From: an uncultured Pelagibacteraceae bacterium
GTDB lineage: Bacteria; Pseudomonadota; Alphaproteobacteria; Pelagibacterales; Pelagibacteraceae
Direction of reading: 5' to 3'
Length of the DNA: 64,000 nt
Assembly (NCBI GenBank): GCA_902582235.1
Contig: CACHQX010000003.1
Coordinates: 1-64,000 of the forward strand
The stretch's first letter is position 1; each line of letters opens with the position of its first letter. Below are positions 1 through 6,644 of the stretch, one piece after another. A program made the position numbers and the translations under genes. The notes beneath the pieces were generated by a model. The model had not been told where the DNA came from, searched no databases, and saw only the letters and a program-made list of their open reading frames with translations.

Positions 1-257
1 TATTAATCATGATGATTAAAAAAGATCTCAAAGGAACATACAATGTATCAATTGGGCAAAAGGTATATTTAAATCAAATAATAACGTGGTTAAATAAATA
101 TAATAAAAGAAAATTAAAGATCATCAAAAATGACTTCTCAAAAAATGAAAGTTTTTACCTTAATAATAAAAAGTTAATGTCTAAAATTAAGATTAAAAAT
201 AATATATTTGAATTAAAAAAAGATTGTTTAGATCTAAGTAAAAAATTATTTAATTAA
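1..257 (+). CDS. 3' end of a probable extended-SDR sugar-nucleotide reductase/epimerase (partial)
   Basis: The frame is open from the left edge to a TAA at 255-257, so this is the last ~84 codons of a gene that starts outside the window. The visible residues (GTYNVSIGQ, a short helix, then FYLNNKKLMSKIKI and a charged ELKKDC tail) resemble the C-terminal part of extended short-chain dehydrogenases acting on nucleotide sugars, such as dTDP-4-dehydrorhamnose reductase types. The NAD-binding Rossmann half is not in the window, so the family call is an inference. It converges on pyrC and overlaps its end by 8 bases. Confidence 0.5.
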   Translation, partial: LIMMIKKDLKGTYNVSIGQKVYLNQIITWLNKYNKRKLKIIKNDFSKNESFYLNNKKLMSKIKIKNNIFELKKDCLDLSKKLFN

Positions 258-1554
258 ATTCCAGAGGCAAGCCTTCTGGTTGTCCTATTATTTTGCCGTT
301 TTTCATTTTTATCTTTCCATTAACTATTGTTGCAACGGGTGATCCTTTGAAACTAAAACCATGGAAAGGTGACCAAGCACATTTGCTCTGAATATTTTCA
401 TTTTTAATTTCTATATGTTTATTTAAATCTACAATTGTTATATCTGCATCATAATTTTCTTTTAAGTATCCTTTATTTTTAATTCCAAATATTTTGACAG
501 GATTTTCACATATCAAATTTATTAGTTGTTCTAATTTTAATCTATTATTGTTTACATGATCTAACATTACAGGAAGAAGAGTTTGAACTCCTGGCATTCC
601 TGAGGGAGAATTAGGATACTTTTTATCTTTATTAATTTTAAGGTGGGGCGCATGGTCAGACCCAATTGTATCATTATAATTATTTCTGACTGCATACCAA
701 AGTCGTTCATAATGCGATTTATCCCTAATTGGTGGATTCATTTGAGCATATGTTCCAAGTTTGTTATAACAATCTGGAGAATAAATAGTTAAGTGTTGAG
801 GAGTAATTTCAAAAGTAATTAACCCTTTATTTTGAGAGAGAAAATCAACTTCCTCTTTTGTGGTTATGTGGAGTATATGTGCTCTTTTATTAAGTCTTTT
901 TGCAATTTTAACAATTCTTCGGGTAGAAGACATTGCAACTTCTTCATTCCTCCAAATAGGGTGACTTAATACGTTGTCCTCCTTTATCAACTTTTTTCTT
1001 GTTTTTAATATTTCCTCATCCTCAGAATGTACCGCGACTACTTTTGAGGCATGTTCAAAAACTTTTTCTATATCTTTCTCTTTATCAACTAATAAATTTC
1101 CTGTGGAGGATCCTGCAAAAAGTTTAATTCCACAACATCCTTTTAAGTCCTTGAGTTTTTCTAGTGTTGAATAATTTTCAGCCGTTGCACCAAAATAAAA
1201 TGCATGATTGCAAAACATTCCTTTTCCTAATTGAATTTTTTTGTCAAACTCCTCAAAATTTGTTGTAGGTGGGTTAGTATTTGGCATTTCAAAGACTGAA
1301 GTTATCCCACCCATGATTGCAGCTTTGCTACCCGAATTTAAGTCCTCCGCATCTGTAGACCCTGGCTCTCTAAAATGTACCTGAGTGTCAATACAACCAG
1401 GCAAGACGGTCAGTCCTTTTGCATCAAATGTTTCTTTTGATTTATCGTTTAAGTCGCCAATCTGAACAATCTTATTATTGAGTATTCCAATATCTTTTTT
1501 TTTTAGAGTACCATTTATATAACATTCACCGTTTTTAATGATTAGATCTAACAT
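250..1554 (-). CDS. pyrC: Dihydroorotase (class I)
   Basis: Cytosolic amidohydrolase that cyclises N-carbamoyl-aspartate to dihydroorotate in pyrimidine synthesis. It has 434 residues, usual for the class. The amidohydrolase signature near residues 53-66 reads GCIDTQVHFREPG, followed by the substrate-loop FEMPNTNPPT. GIKLFAGS (bridging lysine), VHSED, HILHIT and GSDHAPH supply the other metal and catalytic positions. The usual first histidine of the HxH pair is glutamine here (Q58, H60); I recall the same DTQVHFREPG variant in other alphaproteobacterial dihydroorotases but cannot verify it. It stands alone, without pyrB beside it, and is divergent from ygfZ with a 42-base gap. Confidence 0.88.
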   Translation of the reverse strand: MLDLIIKNGECYINGTLKKKDIGILNNKIVQIGDLNDKSKETFDAKGLTVLPGCIDTQVHFREPGSTDAEDLNSGSKAAIMGGITSVFEMPNTNPPTTNFEEFDKKIQLGKGMFCNHAFYFGATAENYSTLEKLKDLKGCCGIKLFAGSSTGNLLVDKEKDIEKVFEHASKVVAVHSEDEEILKTRKKLIKEDNVLSHPIWRNEEVAMSSTRRIVKIAKRLNKRAHILHITTKEEVDFLSQNKGLITFEITPQHLTIYSPDCYNKLGTYAQMNPPIRDKSHYERLWYAVRNNYNDTIGSDHAPHLKINKDKKYPNSPSGMPGVQTLLPVMLDHVNNNRLKLEQLINLICENPVKIFGIKNKGYLKENYDADITIVDLNKHIEIKNENIQSKCAWSPFHGFSFKGSPVATIVNGKIKMKNGKIIGQPEGLPLEFN

Positions 1555-1596
1555 TGTTTTAAAAGTAGATATATTATATTTATATATTAATCAATT

Positions 1597-2484
1597 ATGA
1601 ATGCAGAAAAAGTTTATATTTTAGACGATAGATCTATCCTATATATAAATGGTTCAGACTCTGAAAAATTTCTACAAAATCTAATTTCAAATGATATTGA
1701 AAAGGTAAATGAAAGTAAAAGTTGTTTTGCTTCTTTGCTTTCGCCTCAGGGAAAGTTTTTATTTGATTTCTTGGTAATTAAGCACAAAGATGGTTATTTC
1801 TTAGATTGTGAAAAAAGAATAGTTAATCAACTCTATAAAAAATTAGTAATGTATAAGTTAAAATCAAGGGTAGAAATTTTAAATTTAAGCAATGAATTTG
1901 TCGTAGCTGCTTTGAGTCACGACAAATTCTTATCAATAGATGGTGCAAAAGATGAGTTAGGATATACTTTTAGATATAATGAGGACCATGTTCTCCTTGA
2001 TCCAAGAAATAAAAAGTTAGGAGGTAGAATTATTGCTAATCTTGAAAAACTATACATGTCTCTTAAAAAGATGAAACTAAAATCATCTAATATCGAAGAA
2101 TACTACAAATTAAGCTTTGAGTTAGGAATACCTCAAAGTAACATGGATCAGCTGCAAGAGAAATTATTTGGAATAGAATGTAATTTTGTGGAACTTAATG
2201 CAATTGACTTTAAGAAAGGCTGTTATATCGGCCAAGAAAACACTGCACGTATTAAAAATAAAGACAAACTAAATAAAAGATTATTACCGCTTCAAGTAAA
2301 AAAAGGCTCAATAAATAATAATGACCCAATTACATCTAATAATGTAGAAATTGGTAAAGTTTTGATAGCAAATAAATTCAGTTTTGCTCTAATCAAGTTT
2401 AAAGATAAGGAGTTTAAATATAATAAAGAATTTAAATGTGGAGAAGCAAAAATCGAAATATTAAAACCTAATTGGTTAAATTAG
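1597..2484 (+). CDS. ygfZ: YgfZ/GcvT-like folate-binding protein
   Basis: Tetrahydrofolate-binding protein related to the glycine-cleavage T protein; the YgfZ family supports assembly or repair of certain Fe-S enzymes. It has 295 residues. The diagnostic motif KGCYIGQE lies near residue 208 with its conserved cysteine, preceded by the fold segment IDFKKG. The N-terminal part has the usual LQNLISNDI and SPQGKFLFDF segments. The ATG at 1597 fits the family start. Its stop codon shares one base with the start of the cupin gene, suggesting one transcript. Confidence 0.88.
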   Translation: MNAEKVYILDDRSILYINGSDSEKFLQNLISNDIEKVNESKSCFASLLSPQGKFLFDFLVIKHKDGYFLDCEKRIVNQLYKKLVMYKLKSRVEILNLSNEFVVAALSHDKFLSIDGAKDELGYTFRYNEDHVLLDPRNKKLGGRIIANLEKLYMSLKKMKLKSSNIEEYYKLSFELGIPQSNMDQLQEKLFGIECNFVELNAIDFKKGCYIGQENTARIKNKDKLNKRLLPLQVKKGSINNNDPITSNNVEIGKVLIANKFSFALIKFKDKEFKYNKEFKCGEAKIEILKPNWLN

Positions 2485-2828
2485 TGAAAAATAGGAAAAT
2501 AATCAATCCATCTAAATTAAAATTTACTGCATTTAACAGTTATGGAAAACCAATTTCAGGTATGAGTTGGCATAAAATATCTTATAATCAAAATACTGGT
2601 ATAGGAAGTTACATATTAAAGATGGAGCCTGGTGCAAGAAGTTTAAGACATAGACATCAAAACTATGAAGAATTTTATGTTTTGAAAGGGGAGTTGATTG
2701 ATGAAGATAATGCAACTTTTAAGAAAGGTGATTTTATTTCGTATAAACCAGGTTCTAAACATTCGTCTTTTACAAAAAAAGGATGTTTATTACTCGTATT
2801 TTTAAGAAATAAAAACAAAGCTTTATAA
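2484..2828 (+). CDS. Small single-domain cupin protein
   Basis: A protein of about 114 residues forming one cupin barrel. The metal motif is visible as RHRHQNYEEFYVLKGEL (HxH, four residues, E, then G) and the second conserved block as PGSKHSS. Substrate unknown. I place the start at GTG 2484, whose G is also the last base of the ygfZ TAG stop. An in-frame TTG at 2472 would overlap ygfZ by 13 bases and add only MVKL. Coupling to ygfZ suggests co-translation, not a shared function. Its stop is followed within two bases by the tRNA-Leu remnant. Confidence 0.7.
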   Translation: MKNRKIINPSKLKFTAFNSYGKPISGMSWHKISYNQNTGIGSYILKMEPGARSLRHRHQNYEEFYVLKGELIDEDNATFKKGDFISYKPGSKHSSFTKKGCLLLVFLRNKNKAL

Positions 2829-2853
2829 TTGGTGCGGCTTGAGAGATTTAAAC
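2829..2853 (+). repeat. Degenerate copy of the tRNA-Leu 3' end (att-like remnant)
   Basis: These 25 bases match the 3' end of the tRNA-Leu gene at 3959-3983 in 22 positions and in the same orientation (shared cores TTGGTGCGGC, GAGAGATTT and AAC; differences TT/CA and A/G). They form a direct repeat flanking the TPR gene. An intact tRNA plus a distal copy of its 3' end is the footprint expected when an element integrates at a tRNA 3' end. The GAGAG in the copy sits 9 bases before the TPR start codon and may act as its ribosome-binding site. No integrase is present. Confidence 0.65.
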
Positions 2854-2854
2854 A

Positions 2855-3931
2855 ATGAAAGAAAACTTAATTAACCTAGAAATTCAAAAAATAGTAACAC
2901 TTTATAAAAATCAAAATTTTAAAAAAGCTCTTTTAGAAGCAAATTTAATTAAATCAAAATATCAACAATTAGAAAATTCAAATTTTTACTTAAACTTAGT
3001 AGGTCTGATAAATTTAGCAATAAAAGATTGGGAAAATAGCATTTACTTTTTTAATAAAGCTATTCAATCAGATCCAAAAATTTTAGATCCATATTTTAAT
3101 TTAGGTATTGTTTATTATGATACTGGAGAGTTAACGAAATCCTTAGATTTTTTTTTAAAAGTTTATAAAAGTTCGAATGATAAAAAAAGTAAGTTTGCAA
3201 TTATAAAACTGTTATCGCACATTAACCCCATCGAACATTTGAACGAAAATTTAGTAGATATAAACGACAAAATTCAAAAAATTGACACCAAAATAAATTT
3301 AAATAAAAAAATAGAAGATAAATTTATTTCAGATTTAATTAAAAAATGTAATGTAGGGGCACAGAAAATTGACAACCTTGAATTTAATGAAGACCAGGTT
3401 TTCAGAAGAAACGAAGTAGACTTAAATTGTGAAAGACATAAACGAATTTTTTTCAAATATAACACTATTCCTAAATTTTGTTTTAGTTGTATAAAGATTG
3501 TAATTTATTTAGAGAGTCCATTTGATTTAATAAAACTTGTTCTTTTTTTTGACCAGTTTAAAAATTTAAGTTTTTATAATAGAAAATGTATGATTGGTAA
3601 AAGACAAAGTTTTAGAGGCTATATTTATTTTGATAGTATTGAGTCAGCCAAGAAATTATCAAAAGAAATAACACCTGTAATAGAAGTACTACTTGGTAAA
3701 AAATTTAAACACGAAATTAAAAGAGGTTGCTCGGAATTCGCCGTCAAATATCCTAATTATAAAGATATAAATTATGACATGACTTATCCAAGTGAATGGT
3801 CAAATAACGAGGAAAAATCTGACAATGATAATTTCAAAGATGGAGTTCCTGTAACCAGAAATACACATAAAAGCTTATCGGGTTTAACGTTAAGTGATTT
3901 TTTAATATTCAATAAATGGTTAAATCATTGA
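2855..3931 (+). CDS. TPR protein with an unrecognised Cys-containing C-terminal domain
   Basis: A protein of 358 residues that I cannot assign to a function. Residues ~10-125 form tetratricopeptide-type helices (IKDWENSIYFFNKAIQ and DPYFNLGIVYYDTGEL are clear repeats). Residues ~185-355 form a separate domain with LNCERHKRIFFKYN, then IPKFCFSCIK, which could bind metal through C, H and CxxC. The tail is rich in polar residues. There is no signal peptide or membrane segment. The gene lies alone between two copies of the tRNA-Leu 3' end, suggesting acquisition. An ATG directly follows the tRNA remnant. Confidence 0.6.
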   Translation: MKENLINLEIQKIVTLYKNQNFKKALLEANLIKSKYQQLENSNFYLNLVGLINLAIKDWENSIYFFNKAIQSDPKILDPYFNLGIVYYDTGELTKSLDFFLKVYKSSNDKKSKFAIIKLLSHINPIEHLNENLVDINDKIQKIDTKINLNKKIEDKFISDLIKKCNVGAQKIDNLEFNEDQVFRRNEVDLNCERHKRIFFKYNTIPKFCFSCIKIVIYLESPFDLIKLVLFFDQFKNLSFYNRKCMIGKRQSFRGYIYFDSIESAKKLSKEITPVIEVLLGKKFKHEIKRGCSEFAVKYPNYKDINYDMTYPSEWSNNEEKSDNDNFKDGVPVTRNTHKSLSGLTLSDFLIFNKWLNH

Positions 3932-3959
3932 AACCAAAACACTTCTTTTTAGAGAATTT

Positions 3960-4045
3960 TGGTGCGGCCAGAGAGATTTGAACTCTCATGGACTAGGTCC
4001 ACACGGCCCTCAACCGTGCCTGTCTACCAATTTCAGCATGGCCGC
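3960..4045 (-). tRNA. tRNA-Leu (anticodon GAG)
   Basis: On the minus strand the 7-bp acceptor stem GCGGCCA/TGGCCGC closes the molecule. The anticodon arm is CACGG-TTGAGGG-CCGTG with anticodon GAG, the long variable arm is typical of leucine tRNAs, and the T arm contains GTTCAAATC. CCA is encoded at 3962-3960. It reads CUC/CUU codons. Its 3' end is partly duplicated at 2829-2853. It is divergent from nadA. Confidence 0.95.
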
Positions 4046-4101
4046 CATATGCGTCACATTAATTGAATGACAATTATCTTTCAAGTTGATACATTTATAT
4101 T

Positions 4102-5091
4102 ATGGATTTTACCGCTGAAATAAAAAAAGCAACTCAGCCAATTTATCAAAAAATTTCTAAGACTATTCCTGAAATTGAATGGTCTACTCATGCACCATAT
4201 ATTTATGAAATAAATAAATTAAAAAAAGAGAAGAACGCGGTTATTCTTGCTCACAATTATCAGACACCAGAAATATATCATGGGATATCAGATTTTTCTG
4301 CAGACTCTCTTGCTTTAGCTGTTGAGGCTGCAAAAACTAAAGCTGATATAATTGTAATGTGTGGGGTACATTTTATGGCCGAGACTGCAAAACTTATGAG
4401 CCCTAATAAAAAAGTATTGTTGCCAGATATGAGGGCAGGTTGTTCTTTATCATCATCAATAACAGGGGAAGATGTGAGAGAGCTAAAAAAACAAAATCCA
4501 GGTGTTCCAGTCGTTTCATACGTAAATACTTCAGCCGACGTAAAGGCAGAGACTGATGTTTGTTGTACTTCAGCAAATGCAGTTAAAATCGTAAATTCAT
4601 TAGGTGTTAAGAAAGTAATTTTCCTACCAGATGATTATCTTGCTAAATATGTGGCCTCGCAAACAGATGTTGAAATTATTTCATGGAAAGGAACGTGTGA
4701 AGTGCATGAAAAGTTTAACGATGCAGAGATAAACGAAATAAGAAAAAATAATCCTGGAATAAAAGTTATTGCTCATCCTGAGTGTCCGCCAGATGTAATA
4801 AATGCAAGTGATTTTACAGGTTCAACAAGTGGAATGATAAAATATGTAAAAGATAATCAACCAGAGAAAGTCATGATGGTAACAGAGTGTTCTATGAGCG
4901 ACAACGTCCAAGTTGATAATCCAAATGTGAAGTTTATAAGACCATGTAACTTATGCCCTCACATGAAAAGAATTACTCTTCCTAAAATTTTGGATTGTTT
5001 AAAAAATGAAACAAATGAAATTTTAATGTCTGATGTAACAATCGAGAAAGCTAGAAAGTCTGTAGAGAGAATGGCCAAAATAGGCAGATAG
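4102..5091 (+). CDS. nadA: Quinolinate synthase A
   Basis: Condenses iminoaspartate with dihydroxyacetone phosphate to quinolinate for de novo NAD synthesis, using an oxygen-sensitive 4Fe-4S cluster. It has 329 residues. Candidate cluster cysteines are C87 in MCGVHFMAETAK, C199 in WKGTCEVH and C282/C285 in RPCNLCPHMKRI. LAHNYQTPEIY and GSTSGMI are conserved substrate-site segments. It is followed after 5 bases by nadC, so the two are almost certainly one operon. nadB is not in the window. Confidence 0.95.
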   Translation: MDFTAEIKKATQPIYQKISKTIPEIEWSTHAPYIYEINKLKKEKNAVILAHNYQTPEIYHGISDFSADSLALAVEAAKTKADIIVMCGVHFMAETAKLMSPNKKVLLPDMRAGCSLSSSITGEDVRELKKQNPGVPVVSYVNTSADVKAETDVCCTSANAVKIVNSLGVKKVIFLPDDYLAKYVASQTDVEIISWKGTCEVHEKFNDAEINEIRKNNPGIKVIAHPECPPDVINASDFTGSTSGMIKYVKDNQPEKVMMVTECSMSDNVQVDNPNVKFIRPCNLCPHMKRITLPKILDCLKNETNEILMSDVTIEKARKSVERMAKIGR

Positions 5092-5096
5092 TATCT

Positions 5097-5930
5097 GTGT
5101 CAAAAATAATTTTAAGTAAAAGTTTCATAAATAATTCTGTCAAGCTTGCGCTAAACGAGGATTTATATCCAGCTGGAGATATTACATCAAATCTTATAAA
5201 AAAAAGTAGTATCAAAAAATTTAAGATAATTGCAAATCAAAATGGAATAATTGGTGGAATAGAATTTGCTAAAAGTACATTTAAAATTTTTGATAATAAG
5301 ATCCAATTTCTCATGAGAAAAAAAGATGGTTCTCAGATTAAGAGGGGCCAAGTTATTGCTACGATCAAGGGTGATTCAAAAAATATTTTGATTTGTGAAA
5401 GAGTGGCGCTAAATTTTCTTTCTCACATATCAGGCATAGCTAGTCATACTAATAAATTTGTTAAACGCATCAAAGGCAATTGTAAGATTTGCTGTACTCG
5501 TAAAACAATTCCAAACTTAAGAGTATTACAAAAATATGCAGTTAAATTGGGTGGTGGTACTAATCATAGATTTAATCTGAGCGACGAGTATTTAATTAAA
5601 GATAATCACATCGCAAGTTCAGATTTAAAATCTTTAGTCCAAAAAGCAATTAAAAATAAAAAAGGACGAAAAATAACAGTCGAGGTCGATAATCTAAAAC
5701 AACTAAAGTCAATTTTGGGATTTAAATTCAATACAGTACTTTTTGATAATATGAACATTAAGAGTCTTAGAGAGGGTGTAAAACTTGCAAAAAAATATTA
5801 TGAAACTGAGGCGTCTGGAAATATAACTCTAAAAAATGTTAGATCAGTCTCAAGAACAGGTGTTGACAGAATCTCTGTTGGGAGCGTCACACATAGTGCT
5901 CCTGCTATGGATTTCAAACTAGAAATTTAA
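5097..5930 (+). CDS. nadC: Nicotinate-nucleotide pyrophosphorylase (quinolinate phosphoribosyltransferase)
   Basis: Converts quinolinate and PRPP to nicotinate mononucleotide, the step after NadA. It has 277 residues, usual for the family. The hallmark segments are all present: EDLYPAGDIT near the start, LNFLSHISGIAS, CTRKTIPNLR, GGGTNHRFNLSD, IKDNH, VEVDN and LFDNM, ending in GNITLKNVR and SVGSVTHSA. It starts with GTG at 5097, five bases after nadA, indicating co-transcription. Confidence 0.95.
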   Translation: MSKIILSKSFINNSVKLALNEDLYPAGDITSNLIKKSSIKKFKIIANQNGIIGGIEFAKSTFKIFDNKIQFLMRKKDGSQIKRGQVIATIKGDSKNILICERVALNFLSHISGIASHTNKFVKRIKGNCKICCTRKTIPNLRVLQKYAVKLGGGTNHRFNLSDEYLIKDNHIASSDLKSLVQKAIKNKKGRKITVEVDNLKQLKSILGFKFNTVLFDNMNIKSLREGVKLAKKYYETEASGNITLKNVRSVSRTGVDRISVGSVTHSAPAMDFKLEI

Positions 5931-5957
5931 GATAATGCTTATGAGTATTTAAGATCT

Positions 5958-6473
5958 TTATTTTTTTTCGTCCTCATTAGTTTCTTCGAAATTCGTGGGT
6001 TCTTTATTTGCGTCATCCATTGGCTGTTCTTCTTTAATTTCAGGTTGAGCTTCCTGTTTAACAGATTGTACCTCCTTAGTTTCAGGCTGAGTATCCTCTT
6101 GAACCAGTTGTTCATCTTTCCTTTCAGGTGGAACAGCTTTACTTTCCAATGGCGACTTATCTCGTTTCCTAAAATAAAGTAATGCACCTGATAAAACAGC
6201 TAATAATAGGACTATGTATAAAGCTATCTTTAAGTAATTTATTTCTTCTGCTGCTGCTTTAGCCTCAGCTTCTGCTGCCGCTTGCGCTTCTGCTGCTGCT
6301 TTAGCCTCAGCTTCTGCTGCTGCTTGTGCCTCAGAAATTATTTCCTCAGAGGGTTTGTTTTCTACTGTTTCTGTAACCACTTCTTTTTTTTGAATTTCTT
6401 TCCCCTCATCAACTTCAGGGTTTATAGTTTCAGTAGCTATAAAAATCGCAGCAATTATTAATAGAATATTCAT
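5958..6473 (-). CDS. Ala/Glu-repeat membrane protein of unknown function
   Basis: 171 residues with no family I recognise. The order is: a hydrophobic N-terminus (MNILLIIAAIFIATE) that may be a signal or first membrane segment; an acidic linker; an Ala/Glu/Gln/Lys helix at ~50-77 made of a duplicated 14-residue unit (AEAQAAAEAEAKAA); a membrane segment at ~81-103 (LYIVLLLAVLSGALLYF); then a Lys/Glu/Gln/Pro-rich tail with a second loose repeat (QPETKEVQ, QPEIKEEQ). This architecture suggests an envelope or spacer protein. It stands alone 171 bases from ppdK, which leaves room for its own promoter. Confidence 0.65.
   Translation of the reverse strand: MNILLIIAAIFIATETINPEVDEGKEIQKKEVVTETVENKPSEEIISEAQAAAEAEAKAAAEAQAAAEAEAKAAAEEINYLKIALYIVLLLAVLSGALLYFRKRDKSPLESKAVPPERKDEQLVQEDTQPETKEVQSVKQEAQPEIKEEQPMDDANKEPTNFEETNEDEKK
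6246..6329 (-). repeat. 42-bp tandem duplication coding the Ala/Glu helix
   Basis: Two adjacent 42-base units (6246-6287 and 6288-6329) differ at only two positions, both silent or near-silent third bases. They encode two copies of a 14-residue Ala/Glu/Gln/Lys unit in the preceding membrane protein. An in-frame unit of this size can expand or contract without breaking the gene. Confidence 0.85.
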
Positions 6474-6644
6474 AAGTGCTATAAAAAAGAAAGGTACTTA
6501 CTATGCCTTCAAAATCAAATTAAAAAAACTATTTAAATAGTGCTTTAATGTACTTTTTGAGCTTTAAATCAATTATTCAACTTTAAAAGGTATTTTAAAC
6601 AATATTACAACTTATGATACATTTGTAGTGCTTAAGAAAGTTTG

